Shown here piece by piece: positions 1-11,858 of a stretch of 64,000 nucleotides of DNA. Numbering within the stretch: position 1 is the stretch's first letter; each line of letters starts with the position of its first letter. Origin of the DNA: Steinernema hermaphroditum (Eukaryota; Nematoda; Chromadorea; Rhabditida; Steinernematidae); NCBI GenBank assembly GCA_030435675.1, contig CM059624.1:5728769-5792768 (forward strand), read 5' to 3'. Position numbers and translations under genes: made by a program. Below the pieces are notes generated by a model. It did no database searches, had not been told where the DNA came from, and was given only the letters and a program-made list of their open reading frames with translations.

Positions 1-3000
1 AAATACACAGTGGCAATATCATAAATAACCGCGCCCCTTGCATAAAGTTTCATTTACCGATTCGGACATTCAAAGCCGCCATTTGCGGGCACGATATGTT
101 AACCTCTTCTCCTGCTCTAGATAAATTGACAACGATTGACAGCAGCAGTAGCATAACATAAATAATAAAACGATGCAACGTATCAAGACACAGAAAATAG
201 TGAAGCTCCGGGTGCGGCTATTTATGTTGCCGCGCCGAATTCGAGTTGGTTGAATGTATTACGTTTCCCAGCGATGCATTGGGTCCTGGACGGATAATAA
301 ACACTATGTTACTACCTGATAAATTCTCCCTCTGATAGTGCCCACATTTAGTGCTCACTTTTGAAAATCTAGGGTAAACAAAGATTCAAACACAAATCAT
401 CTTAAATATGTTCTTTCTCTAAATATTGTCCGCTTCCTTTTTCAGAGGCTATAGTCGCCGTGTCATATCGTGAAATATGAGCAAGTAGAAGTCAAAAGCT
501 AATAATGCATACAGCATTCCGAAAACAGAGCGGTTTTTTTTTTGGATTTTGTGCCCTTGCCCATTCCACTGCAAATAGAACCTCCAATTTAATATTTCCA
601 CTCCGATGGTACTGCTTCAGTTTTGTTCAATTTCGGTGACTCATGCACAGTGTAGGCATAGTTTTTCCAGTACACATAACGTACTTTCATCTCTTCGTGA
701 AACAGCGACTGATAGAATAAATTTTCCTAAAGCCTGAGTCCGTTCTACTCGAAATAATTTATTAGTGCAGCACTTGCTTCTGTACTTGGTATGTCGAACA
801 GCGGACATCATATGCCCTTTTTCGCCTTTTGTTTTTAATTTATAGGTTAGTTTTATTAGAGTTTACTGCTGCTGAAATACTCCTTGCCTCTGATATAGCT
901 GACATTTGACAAAATTCAAATAAGTACGGGAGGTCTTTAATGATGAGTCTTTTGTTTATATGATTCCGTTTGGGCCAGCTTCTACTATTACGAGTACCGA
1001 TCAGTTCGCGCGAAATTGCGTAATTTACTGGGCGCATTCTAGAAAAATTTACACAATGAGAGACAATGAATATTAAGCTTATGATGTGCGCAATTCTTCT
1101 TAGGTGTCCCTTTGGGCATACCATTACTAGGTAGGAAATTGGGTCCACAATACGAACGGTTTGCTATATCTTTAGTTTGTCTTTAGTGGTCATCGTAGGC
1201 CACTTACATAACGTTAAATCAGTTCCCATTGTAAGAAGCTTCCGTGTTTCACTGCGTGGACCGATTTAGATCCTGAGAAGAACCTATGTTCCCATGCATA
1301 CAGAGCCGGTGACGAAACTGAACATAAGTGCCCGTGTGAAATGTGTTCAAACTACTTGCCCAAGCGTTTAATTGGTATATGCATCGGGTTTGAATGCTTA
1401 GGTAGAGGGAGAGCACATGCGATGTTTCATGGGATTCAACATCTAGAATGAGATGCGCTTTTAATTGTAGGGTTACCGCGCATAAAAGAGGTTCTCTGAG
1501 AGGGCAGTCGACGTCGGAACCCAGATACGTATTTCCATTTCTTCGGCCATCCTCCACATATGCTCCGATGGATCATTTTTGGTGTTAATGTCAGCTTTTC
1601 TATGTAATCCTTTGTTCTGACTCTGGCACATATGTGCCACTTCATTTTTAGAGGTGTAACAGACGTCGCGAAGCTGTGCCGACCATACGTCGTAGGCTGC
1701 GTTTAAGGCTTATGTCCAAATATGTTAGATATTAAGCGAAACATTTTTATGCTTCTTTAACCCCTATTTCGTGGGTCGTTGAAATTGATGCTATTTGCTT
1801 GGCGCGGATGCTTGAATACTGATATACCTGTTAGCTCTAAACCAACAACAAAGCGAGATTCTCTTAACCTGATGGCCGTGAAACAGCGAAAATCACCTGT
1901 TTTCACAAACCCCGCATAATTGTAACTTGTTCAAATTGTTTGTTTCCGCCATGAAGGCAGTATAGTCTTTCGATTTACGTTAAATGACGCGTTAAACGCA
2001 ATAAATTTTCTAAGCAGACGTTTTTAGGAATGCACTTTAATCAGTCGCGGTAGTGGGAGTGCGCTGCTTTCGGAACTCGACGTTTGCATTCCCGTTTACA
2101 TTTGCAGTTTGCACACCGTAATTGATGTTAATCTCGATTTTTTCCATCCTTTGTGAATTGAATGATCTGCAGGCATGATCTAGTGAAGTCCCCTCTTCGA
2201 TACTTATTCTTACTTGTGCTGATTCAGGTCAGCATCATCTTCTTTATCTGTTTCTCTATTGAAATTTTTAAACATTTTTTGGCAGATATGATCATACTAT
2301 TCCGCATATTGCGTAGTGTTTCATTTTATCTCTTTGTGTATTTCTCATGAAACGCTTTTTACAGATCGAGAGGTTTAATGAAATCCAATTAACATGTCAT
2401 GCAATTAAGTTGAATTGGACCTTGCGTCGGCGGTGATCACTCGGCTCGTCAAGTCGTTCTTCCAGAAACGAGTTGAGTGAGCGATCGGACCCGGCCGACG
2501 TTGCTCGGCTCGCCCCGGCTCTCAGAAGGCCCGAAACATCAGGGAGTCGTAGCTCCAAACAAGACCAGGAATATGAATCCCGTTAATCGTATAAAATCGA
2601 CATTAAGTTAAAGGCTCTGGATGTACTTATATGCACATTACGATTGATTTATCTGCGATGGAAGTAGTAATGGTGCCATTTTTAATTCCGTTTTTTATGC
2701 ATGAATCGTCGCTTCAAGTTTTTTGATTTTCAATCGCTTGGTCCTTTACTTCAACACGTAAACTATTTTAGCAGATTTCGTTCCGAATAAACAAAAATAT
2801 TTACTTAAAGTTGTTTTTCCTATATTTAGCCTGTACATTCCTTTCGATTGCGTGACTGTTTCCGCCAAATTTCACTTTTCCAAGGCGTGTTTACACTTTG
2901 ATCAAATCACGTTGTTTGTCTGTGGCCACCACCAGGAATAACCTTTGGTTAGGACATGCGTTGTCCTTCTTCTGCTCGACTTGGCAAAAGCAAAAGAATC

Positions 3001-4177
3001 AGTGCACTATGGAATTAAAATTATGCTGCTCTTCGATGTTCAAGGTGTGGAGACTGTGTTCCCACTGGAAGCTCTATTTTCCTGTGTGGCATGGTTAGAT
3101 ATTTCCTCCTTCGAGGGTTCTCACTAAATTATACTATACCTTCTGGAAGCACCAAATTTCTCCAAGAAAAGTTGGCCTTAACATTGCATGCTGATGCGGA
3201 CAAATTTTATCGTGCAGGCGTACCAGGAACGTTCCTGGAAGGAGGCTCAGTAAACAGGAAGTAAGGCTGCAATTAAGTTCCCTCCCATTCCCTTTGTCAT
3301 TCACCTAGAAGGCATACCGTAGATGTGGATGTACTGCATCATACTGTATCCTCATCCCTTGCCCCCACGATATCTTCAAAGCATAACGAGCTTTTAGACG
3401 GCGAACTCTGATTCGGAGCCGCAGCGGTTGCCGTAGCCTTTATGTACTATGCAGGAGAGCAAGTCCTCTCGATTACATCCTCTTCGAACAACAGCCTCAC
3501 TACGGAGTCGACGCCTTCTTAGGAGTTTGATTATAAGGAAAGTGGCATTCCCCCGAAGACCTCATGGAACGAACAGTAGCCTGCATTCGTGGTGTAAACC
3601 CTTACCTGACACTTTAAACGTCATAAAACGTTACTTTATTAATTACTGCATACCTTTAGCTTTACATTTCCTATTCAGATAGCGATAGGGTAGATGAAAT
3701 AGTCATAGAAGCTGACCCCAAAGCGATTTTTCTACCGTTCAATTTTTTGTTTTGATTGCCGTAAAACTCATAACAGTCTTTAGGCAAATTCGGTTTTTTA
3801 ATCAGCCCGTTACATGTGTATTAAGAGGCATGTCTATTCTCATTTCGTCCGCGCCACATCTCACGCCATCTTGTTCCTAGTGGCACCGGAATTCAGAGTG
3901 CACCCGAACTCAGACGTATATTGATATCTCACGCCCTCGACTCTGGCCAAACGCGGTTCGCACCTTGGGTCACTTAAGGTGGTGGATTTCCTACATCAGT
4001 TATTGTTTGTCTACGTCACACCTAGTTTTGTTCTCTATTCTCTTTGTTCTTTAATCGTTCTGCACTAGTGAATATTGAGAATCGCTTACGCACTCGCTTC
4101 TTATCTCCAATTAGCCGCGCCGCCTTTCTGCCTAACGGAAGTATAAGTCTCATCTCGATCACCAGTTCCAGCTTTCA
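1..4177. other. Intergenic, no recognised gene
   Basis: AT-rich sequence with only short unsupported reading frames on both strands. The single feature that stands out is a GC-rich island around 2425-2530, listed separately. No collagen, receptor or other familiar protein segment could be read in any frame. Confidence 0.6.
2425..2500 (+). ncRNA. GC-rich hairpin with a 5.8S rRNA-like stretch
   Basis: A 76-nt GC-rich segment in AT-rich surroundings. Its ends pair (CGTCGGC at 2425-2431 with GCCGACG at 2494-2500), and an inner ACTCGGCTCG pairs imperfectly with CGAGTTGAGT. Positions 2432-2449 differ by one missing G from the conserved start of eukaryotic 5.8S rRNA, which reads GGTGGATCACTCGGCTCGT in many animals. 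The rest does not continue as 5.8S. It may be an rDNA fragment, an unrelated hairpin RNA, or chance. Confidence 0.25.
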
Positions 4178-7100
4178 ATGACCAGCAACAATACCGTATT
4201 CGCCATTCCCGAAGTTCGCATCTTTGGAGCGACTTCCTACGCCGTCTTGTGTGGATTTGGCCTTTTCGCCAATATTCTCTTGCTGGCTGTTTTTGTGAAG
4301 GCAAGTTCCGTGATGATGAGCACAAGAAGATATATGAGTTTAGGGAAGAAGCGAGTACAGGCAAGTACCCTTCTTCGTCATCGCCTGCCAACTCATGCTT
4401 TGTGATGTCGTCACCCATATCGTGCAGTTCGCCATTGCTGTCCCCATCACATACACAGGAAGAGCGGTGAGATTTTTATTTGAGAAATGGCACGAGAATT
4501 GCGATTGCAATTGGAATCGGGAACTTAACGGCGAGTTCCGTCCTCGAAGAAGACTCCTCCGTCGATGGCGCAGTACTTGGGGCAGATACCCTTCTCTCCC
4601 TGAGAGCCGGGGGGTCCCTGAGGTCCGGGCTGGCCAGGCTGTCCATCGGCTCCAGGAGCTCCGTCGGGTCCGTTGGGTCCCTTGGGTCCAGCGGGTCCGG
4701 GGGCACCGTCTTGTCCGGGCTGTCCAGGGGCGCCAGGGGGTCCCTGCGGTCCAGGCTCTCCGGCGGGTCCGGGCTCTCCAGGCTGAAGAGGCTCGCTCTG
4801 GGCAGGGGCTCCGGGTTCTCCGTTGGGTCCAGGGGCGCCAGCCTCTCCAGCAGGTCCAGGGGGTCCCTTGGGTCCGGGTTCTCCGGGGGCTCCGTCGGTT
4901 CCGGGGTTTCCGTTGGCTCCGGGGGCTCCAGCATCTCCAGGGGCTCCGGGGGGTCCAGGGGGACCGGCAGGTCCCTGAGGGCAGGGCTTGCATGGAGGAG
5001 GAGTGACGGGCTCGCAGGGCTGGACTGGGGGCTTTCCTGGGTTTCCAGGAAGTCCAGGAGCTCCGGGCTTTCCGGGACGTCCAGGCTTTCCGGGGGTTCC
5101 AGCGGGTCCAGGGGGTCCGGGAAGGCAGCAGCTGTCGCAGCTTCCTCCCTGAGTGTTAGAGCCTCCAGTGACTCCGGCGTCTCCGTATCCGGCCTGACGG
5201 GCGGTACGGTTTCCGGCGACGGGGATGTTCTTCAGCTGGTTGACTTCACTCCAGATGTCCTTGGCGGATCCCTTAAGCAGTTACGATGAGATCAGGTTTC
5301 CAACGCGGGTGAATTACCTTGCAGAAGTTGATCTCGTTGTGCATCTGGCGGCGCACGTGGTGGACGTAGTTGTACACCATGGGGAGGGTGACGCAGACCG
5401 AGAGGACGGCCACGACCGAGAAGGTGACGGCCGAGTAGGCCACGAAGCGGTAAGCCTTGATTCTTCCTTCGAGATCCATCGCGCTGATGAACTGACTAAA
5501 CCGTCGGCCGCCGTCGTTTTATACCCGTCAAACGACCGCTGAAAAACGGGAAACCTGATTTCTCAGTTTCAGATCTACGGCAACTCCCTCCTACTCCATG
5601 CGCCGGCACTTTGCGATACGATCGCTTACAACGGCACCCTCCTCTTCTCGTTCCTGATGACCGTGAACCGCATAACTGTTTTCCTGCTGCCACACGTACA
5701 CTTCAAACTCTTTAACCGGTCTAGCATCGTCTAGTGAGTCACAAACAGTCTCAAACAGCACAGGACATAACAAACAAAACAACGTTTTAGCACCATCGGG
5801 GCGGTTTGGTTGCTCGTGTTCGTTTATGTCGCCGCATTAAATCTGGACGGTTGCTATAAATCGTTCGACAGCAACGGTAAAAACAACTCGTAAATTTGAA
5901 TAATGCCTGGATTGACTTTTAAGGCTTTTTCCTGTTTCATGACTGCAGCTCCAGAGGAGGCAAAGGAGCACTCTTGTTGGTAAGTTTTATTTGCTCTTTA
6001 TGGACATGTGTAAAAATGGAGAAAGCAAACAAGCTGTTTACACTCTTTAACCGGTTTAGCATCAGCATATTCGGAAAAAGGTGATGATGATGCGCGCTGA
6101 TTGCAATGCGTTGATGGGTGATGGGAGCAAAACACAATTTGCAGATAACCCAAGCATGCAACTAGGGATGAGATGACGAAAATAACATCCTGGGATCCTT
6201 CGTTAAATGTGCTGAATTTGTGTTCAATCGTTGAAAGAGAAAAGTATTAGAAACGATTTGAGTTTCGAGAGAAGATCAGCCTATTCCTTGCTCTTGGAAC
6301 TGGCCACATTCACATTCCATTTGCTACCTCATCAGCTTCTTTGTTTTTCAAACTCTGGTGACGGCTATTTTTCAGATAACTTTTTTCTGTGATCCTCGGA
6401 TATCCATTGGCTTCATTCATTTCTCCCTTTGTTTCAGATCGGCACCACGGCCAGCACGGGTCTCCCGATCGTCATGCTCTGCTCCTACCTCCTCCTTTTC
6501 GGAGTCGTCCGTTTTTCGAGCAAGAACGCCGTCCGCCAAAACAACCGCCAGCGCGAGTACTCCCTTCTAGCCCAGGTTGGTCACCATCGTCCGCCCTCGG
6601 GGAATTCCGGCGGACTCGTTCCCTCCGCTTGAGTTGCGCAAACGTCACAACCGAAAGGAGAAGAAGAAGAGTCCACCGTACGCGCTCGAAGTCGCTTTCG
6701 CCCGAGGCGGTTCGCCCCGAGAAATCTGGTTGCACCGCTCACCGCCTAATCGGTTCTCGCGCGAACCGAAAAAAATCTTTCAACACCGATTTTTCAATTT
6801 TCAAACGCGCTCCGCTCGCCCAAAAACAAAAGAAGGATCGAGGTCGCGCTTTGTCTCCGCATTCTCGCGCTGTGTGGTAATCACCGCGGGAGCGAAGAGC
6901 CCTCAGGTTTTGTGACGTCGACTTCGCCGAAGGTGAGAGTTGAGTGTCCTTCCGCGCTGCTCTTATCGCGCCGTCTCGCCACCACCCAAGAGGGACCTTC
7001 GTCGGCTGAGGACCTTTGGGAAGTGGTGACGGCGGCGGCGCCAAAAGTGAAAACAGTTCAATTAGGGGATTGCCGTGTGAAGGACATCGGAGGAGCGCCG

Positions 7101-8079
7101 TTCCACCGAAGCCCCTCTCGCCACATTCCAAAGCATAAACGTAGTACGTTAAAGACGGGTTTGCCGTAAGCAGAGGTGTAATAAAGTTTATGGTCTGAGG
7201 GTCAACGGCGGGGGAGCCGCGCCACAGATCAGCGCGATCGAATTTGGCGGAAATGGGTAAGCTGAAGAAAAACGGGAAATCGCCGGCGCTGCAGGAGGCT
7301 ATCAATTATGGCAGTTCTTGTGAGAGGCAGATCGCGTATTGCAAGGACAGTCTCATTAGAGGGTCGGAAAGTGGTGACTCACATTCGCGCGGAAATATCC
7401 AGAAGTGGTTTGCACTAACTGCGTCATTCGAAGAAAAACCGATCGTTTCAATTAGAGATTTGCGAAACCAAATCTGATTATTAAAACAGTGACAGAAATG
7501 AGCTTTTTATATTGGTTCATTCATCGCAGGCAGCTTTAAAATCCCAGATGATTATTAAGGATTCCAGTCAACTCAGAATAATCTTGGAAATTAAGGGCGA
7601 ACGAGTCAAAAAAAGCAAAAATTCCGGTCCACTTAGAGGAATGAGTCACGCCTGTCAGGGAGGTCCATTCACAGAAGCAACCTTACGCAATTAGCCCACT
7701 TCCATTTTTCGAAACTGGCAACAAAACCGGAATAACCCGTTCCGAAACATTCAAAAACTTAATCTGCCGTAAACTAAAGGTCGTCTTTTTTCAGAGCTTC
7801 TTGATCTGTGGATTCCTCGAGATCCAAAACATCGCCTTCACCGTTCTTCCGATGATCCAGCCGGGTGGACAGTGGAACCTCGTGATGAACTTCCTGCAGA
7901 ACTGGATCAGCATCATCAACAGCACCGTGAACCCGATCGTCTACTTCACCTTCAACAAGGGAATCCGCCACAGAGCTATGCGTCTCTTCGGCGCCTCCAC
8001 CACCTACGACTTCCAGCGCACGAACAAGGTGGCCACCATTGCCTATGCCACCTCCCGTTCGACTACTCGATCTCGTTGA
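4178..8079 (+). CDS. 7TM serpentine receptor (Srx-like GPCR)
   Basis: Rhodopsin-like nematode chemoreceptor of about 323 residues in seven exons: 4178-4300, 4344-4466, 5573-5733, 5791-5876, 5924-5979, 6438-6575 and 7795-8079, all in phase. Membrane segments can be read in order: TM1 ([18 protein letters not shown]), TM2 ([18 protein letters not shown]), TM3 ending in [11 protein letters not shown]4 ([14 protein letters not shown]), TM5 ([17 protein letters not shown]), TM6, and TM7 with the NPIVYF motif followed by [10 protein letters not shown]. The second extracellular loop has two cysteines (GCYKSF and HDCSS). The NR motif after TM3 and the TM7 ending resemble C. elegans Srx receptors; subclass assignment is inference. 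The first intron has either a GC donor at 4301 or a GT donor at 4295, both in frame. Intron 2 contains a complete collagen gene on the other strand. The ligand is unknown. Confidence 0.8.
4525..5479 (-). CDS. Cuticle collagen, nested in the GPCR intron
   Basis: Nematode cuticle collagen of 302 residues in two exons (5318-5479 and 4525-5271; 46-nt intron, phase 0, right after NFCK). The N-terminal cuticle-collagen domain carries one membrane segment ([20 protein letters not shown]). It is followed by an R-x-x-R type processing site (NRTARQ), a CDSCC cysteine cluster, Gly-X-Y triplets interrupted by a PPPCKPC block, and the tail [19 protein letters not shown]. Such proteins are secreted by the hypodermis, cleaved, trimerised and crosslinked in cuticle. 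It is nearly the same protein as the gene at 8528. The whole gene with its TATA box sits inside GPCR intron 2 on the opposite strand. Confidence 0.95.
5517..5523 (-). promoter_or_regulatory. TATA box of the nested collagen
   Basis: TATAAAA on the minus strand, 38 bp upstream of the collagen ATG at 5479 and about 50 bp from the next GPCR exon. The collagen promoter therefore lies within the receptor intron. Confidence 0.6.
6576..7794 (+). other. Long GPCR intron with CpG-rich block
   Basis: This 1.2-kb intron lies between TM5 and TM6 exons. About 6580-7130 is GC- and CpG-rich with A-tracts, unlike the rest of the intron, and resembles blocks at 46.4-46.9 kb and 62.4-62.9 kb. Reading frames here look like composition artefacts. 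It could hold an internal promoter or enhancer; nothing more is visible. Confidence 0.4.
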
Positions 8080-8316
8080 GATATGCTATATTGCGTCTTG
8101 TATAAACATTTATTTTGGAAATAAAACGTTCCCGGATGACAGCGCGCCGCCGGAGCAGATCATATCGACCGCTGCAAGATGAGATCGGGCGATAGATGTG
8201 GCAAAAAACCGAAATTGTTTACGGGGCACCGCCCGGGGCGGAATATTCCGACGGCGGCCGCGCGAATGGGAGGAGAAGGAGGAGGTTCGCGGAGTGTGAC
8301 CGACAAGTTTTCGCCC

Positions 8317-8323
8317 TATAAAG
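8317..8323 (+). promoter_or_regulatory. TATA box of collagen at 8528
   Basis: TATAAAG followed by a short leader that ends at a strong donor (GTAAGG near 8385). The leader intron ends with TTTTCAG abutting the ATG at 8528. Confidence 0.6.
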
Positions 8324-8527
8324 GCGCTAATCTCAGCCGGCTCAGGCAGTTGTGTCTCGTCTCCGGGGAACAGCTTTCTAGAAAGGTAAGGAAGATCCTC
8401 TATCTCATCTTGATACAAATTGACCCACTTTACACTTCCTTCCTTTTTCTCGGCGCCGCGAAACTCTAGTCCTACACGCATCCTTATCGCTTCCCAAAGA
8501 CAAAGGAATTTATTTTTGGCTTTTCAG

Positions 8528-9436
8528 ATGGATTTGGACGGACGCATCAAGGCTTATCGCTTCGTGGCCTACTCGGCCGTCACCTTCTCGGTCGTGGCCG
8601 TCCTCTCGGTCTGCGTCACCCTCCCCATGGTGTACAACTACGTCCACCATGTCAAGAACCAAATGCACAACGAGATCAGCTTCTGCAAGGGATCCGCCAA
8701 GGACATCTGGGCCGAGGTCCATCAGCTCAAGAACATCCCTGTTGCCGGAAACCGTACCGCCCGTCAATCGGGATACGGAGACGCCGGAGTCAGCGGAGGC
8801 TCTAACACTCAGGGAGGAAGCTGCGACAGCTGCTGCCTTCCCGGACCCCCTGGACCCGCTGGAACCCCCGGAAAGCCCGGACGTCCCGGAAAGCCAGGAG
8901 CTCCTGGACTTCCTGGAAACCCAGGAAAGCCCCCAGTCCAGCCCTGCGAGCCTGTCACTCCTCCTCCATGCAAGCCCTGCCCTCAGGGACCTGCCGGTCC
9001 CCCTGGACCCCCCGGAGCCCCTGGAGATGCTGGAGCCCCCGGAGCCAACGGAAACCCCGGAACCGACGGAGCCCCCGGAGAACCCGGACCCAAGGGACCT
9101 CCCGGACCTGCTGGAGAGGCTGGCGCCCCTGGACCCAACGGAGAACCCGGAGCTCCTGCCCAGAGCGAGCCCCTCGTTCCCGGAGAGCCCGGACCCGCCG
9201 GAGAGCCTGGACCTCAAGGACCCCCTGGCGCCCCTGGACAACCCGGACAAGACGGTGCCCCCGGACCCGCTGGACCCAAGGGACCCAACGGACCCGACGG
9301 AGCTCCTGGAGCCGATGGCCAGCCTGGCCAGCCCGGACCTCAGGGACCTCCTGGCTCTCAGGGAGAGAAGGGTATCTGCCCCAAGTACTGCGCCATCGAC
9401 GGAGGAGTCTTCTTCGAGGACGGAACTCGTCGTTAA
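8528..9436 (+). CDS. Cuticle collagen (intronless coding region)
   Basis: Cuticle collagen of 302 residues in one coding exon. It has the membrane-spanning N-terminal collagen domain (residues about 1-50), the NRTARQ processing site, the cluster CDSCCLPG, two Gly-X-Y blocks separated by PPPCKPC, and the tail [19 protein letters not shown]. The start is the ATG immediately after a TTTTCAG acceptor. A 5' leader exon with TATA box and donor near 8385 shows the leader is either cis-spliced or trans-spliced there. The intron found after NFCK in the genes at 5479, 12850 and 13548 is precisely absent. The closest relative in the window is the nested collagen at 4525-5479. Confidence 0.95.
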   Translation: MDLDGRIKAYRFVAYSAVTFSVVAVLSVCVTLPMVYNYVHHVKNQMHNEISFCKGSAKDIWAEVHQLKNIPVAGNRTARQSGYGDAGVSGGSNTQGGSCDSCCLPGPPGPAGTPGKPGRPGKPGAPGLPGNPGKPPVQPCEPVTPPPCKPCPQGPAGPPGPPGAPGDAGAPGANGNPGTDGAPGEPGPKGPPGPAGEAGAPGPNGEPGAPAQSEPLVPGEPGPAGEPGPQGPPGAPGQPGQDGAPGPAGPKGPNGPDGAPGADGQPGQPGPQGPPGSQGEKGICPKYCAIDGGVFFEDGTRR

Positions 9437-10598
9437 ATCTTTTGTTCTCTGTCTATTGCTCACAAAAAGCTCTCTTGTATGGACGTCAATCCATTAAATA
9501 TTTGCATTTATTTCGTTCCAAGCAACCACCACCACAACTTCACATAGTAACACATAAGATGAAAACGTGGCGCTTGTGACTAATTCTGATGAGTCGAATA
9601 TGTTTCATCGTCTTCTGGTAGATGATTCATAAACTTGTTGCGGTCGAGTACAGTTGCTTTCAAACTAGTTGCAATGCAATGTAGAGGACAAATACATACA
9701 CAAGAGGATGCCGGTTTCGATGCTGGTCACGGTTTCGATGCTGGTCACGTTGAAGGTCGCAAAGGAAAAGCTATTTAGAGTTTTCCCGAATTGGAAATGC
9801 AGTAATCTGGAGGAAAAATTCGAGTTTATCACATCTGAGCGTCACATCTATAGCACTTGCTAGTTTCGTTCATAATTCTTTAATAAACACGAGGAGCAGA
9901 TATCCCGTAGTTGGTTGAATCGTGAAGTCCTTGTATGCTTCTTGGTCAGTGTGGGTCTATCATGATAGAACAGCGATGAGTGCTAGCGTTTTCAGTAGCG
10001 ATTAAAGGTGTTGTCTATGAGAAAATCTCTGCGGAAGAGGTGCTACACCCAACGCCCAAAGTGCACTTTCTCCTCTTCCGAGATGACCTTTCTCTTTGTC
10101 ACCGCTTCGCAACTCCGCATGCCGTTGCGGTTCCGTTACAACCAGTTTGGGAGTACGCACCTTCTAGATGCGTGGTTGTGTCGTTTTTCAAAACTCACAG
10201 AGAACCGCCAAGCACCGAGTCGTTGATTAGCGACAGGACGACCGCTAATGGAATGCCAAACGTCAACGACGGCAAGGTCGTGGTGAGACACAAAAACATG
10301 CGTGACCCTGGGGTCATTCACTGTCGCTTCTGAGCCGCTCTTCACCGCACACCTAACCGTTTTCTGAGGCATTTTAATGAGAGGACACATGAAGAGAGGT
10401 TAAGTGGATTTGTCGGCCGTCATCGAGTTGTTTACGTTTTCGTCGAAATGCGCAGCGAGATGGAAGACGAGACGAGATGAGGAGGAAAAAAGCGGAGAGC
10501 GATCGACGCGGATCGAACGCTGATTGTCACAAAGCGTTTCTTTTCAATGATTACCGGTTCCCTAACCCGTCCGGCTTTTTCTCTTTTAAATTAATTCT
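9437..10598. other. Intergenic between two collagens
   Basis: No convincing gene. Contains an 18-bp unit repeated twice in tandem at 9713-9748 (GGTTTCGATGCTGGTCAC). Open frames around 9980-10390 on both strands lack recognisable features. Confidence 0.5.
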
Positions 10599-10606
10599 TA
10601 TAAAAG
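10599..10606 (+). promoter_or_regulatory. TATA box of collagen at 10675
   Basis: TATAAAAG 69 bp upstream of the ATG. It is followed by a GTTTCAG acceptor that touches the start codon, as in the collagen at 8528. Confidence 0.6.
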
Positions 10607-10674
10607 AGCGTTCGACGACAGAGATATCAGTCGCCGCTCAGGTGTTCCAAACTAACACTCTTTCTTCGTTTCAG

Positions 10675-11544
10675 ATGGAAATCGAGGGTAGAATCAAGGC
10701 CTACCGCTTCGTGGCCTACTCGGCCGTCACCTTCTCGGTCGTGGCCGTCCTCTCGGTCTGCGTCACCCTCCCCATGGTGTACAACTACGTCCACCACGTG
10801 CGCCGCCAGATGCACAACGAGATCAACTTCTGCAAGGGATCCGCCAAGGACATCTGGAGCGAGGTCAACCAGCTCAAGAACATCCCCGTCGCCAGCAACC
10901 GTACCGCCCGTCAGGTTCAAGGAGGAAGCTGTGACAGCTGCTGCCTGCCCGGACCCGCAGGACCTGCTGGAACTCCCGGAAAGCCCGGACGTCCTGGAAA
11001 GCCCGGAGCTCCCGGTCTCCCCGGAAACCCTGGCCGTCCTCCCGTCCAGCCCTGCGACCCCATCACTCCTCCTCCTTGCAAGCTTTGCCCTCAGGGACCT
11101 GCCGGTCCTCCCGGACCCCCTGGAGCCCCCGGAGATGCTGGAGCCCCCGGAGCCAACGGAAACCCCGGACAGGATGGCGCCCCTGGCCAGCCCGGACCCA
11201 AGGGACCTCCCGGACCTTCTGGAGAGCCTGGAGCCCCTGGACCCAACGGACAGCCTGGTGCCCCCGCCCAGAGCGAGCCTCTTCAGCCCGGAGAGCCCGG
11301 ACCTGCCGGAGAGCCTGGACCGCAGGGAGCTCCTGGTGCTCCTGGACAGCCTGGACAAGACGGTGCCCCCGGACCCGCTGGACCCAAGGGACCCAACGGA
11401 CCCGACGGAGCTCCTGGAGCCGATGGACAGCCTGGCCAGCCCGGACCTCAGGGACCCCCCGGCTCCCAGGGAGAGAAGGGTATCTGCCCCAAGTACTGCG
11501 CCATCGACGGAGGAGTCTTCTTCGAGGACGGAACTCGCCGTTAA
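10675..11544 (+). CDS. Cuticle collagen (intronless coding region)
   Basis: Cuticle collagen of 289 residues in one exon, beginning [18 protein letters not shown]. It shares the N-terminal domain, NRTARQ cleavage site, CDSCCLPG cluster, interrupted Gly-X-Y region (PPPCKLCPQ) and tail [11 protein letters not shown] with its neighbours, but lacks the GYGDAGV segment before the first cysteine cluster. The usual intron after NFCK is missing. The 3' half is nearly identical at DNA level to the collagens at 4525 and 8528, suggesting recent duplication or gene conversion. Its role is in the extracellular cuticle matrix. Confidence 0.95.
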   Translation: MEIEGRIKAYRFVAYSAVTFSVVAVLSVCVTLPMVYNYVHHVRRQMHNEINFCKGSAKDIWSEVNQLKNIPVASNRTARQVQGGSCDSCCLPGPAGPAGTPGKPGRPGKPGAPGLPGNPGRPPVQPCDPITPPPCKLCPQGPAGPPGPPGAPGDAGAPGANGNPGQDGAPGQPGPKGPPGPSGEPGAPGPNGQPGAPAQSEPLQPGEPGPAGEPGPQGAPGAPGQPGQDGAPGPAGPKGPNGPDGAPGADGQPGQPGPQGPPGSQGEKGICPKYCAIDGGVFFEDGTRR

Positions 11545-11858
11545 ACTTTCAAACTATCTCATTCTATCTTCTTTCATCTTTCTTGTTTGCGACAAGCAAA
11601 AATAAAATTTTCGCATTCTGTCCAGAAGACCCTTCGGGTTCAAGGTTTTTGTGCTTTCCGCGTGTCACGTTGTGCAAAAGAGTTTATTTGTCACATCGCC
11701 GTCTTCTTCTCCTCTATCGCACCGTTTGATGCAATCAGTTAAAACGTTCCAAACTAGTTCCTGTTCGAGAATCGCTCGACGCGCAACATCCATCGACGTA
11801 ATTAATTTACTTAATCTTACTAAAGCAGAAGACAATTGCAATGGACGTGAGAATGGGC

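Noticed and set aside
6577..7305. Frames on both strands inside the last long GPCR intron
   Set aside because: Overlapping frames on opposite strands in a CpG-rich block, without domains or signals; best explained by base composition.
8510..9463. Long Ser/Gly/Leu/Arg frames antisense to the collagens (also at 4480-5289, 11841-12599, 13452-14327)
   Set aside because: Gly-Pro-X codons read backwards give long open frames. Only the sense frames have the collagen N-terminal domain, Cys clusters and introns.
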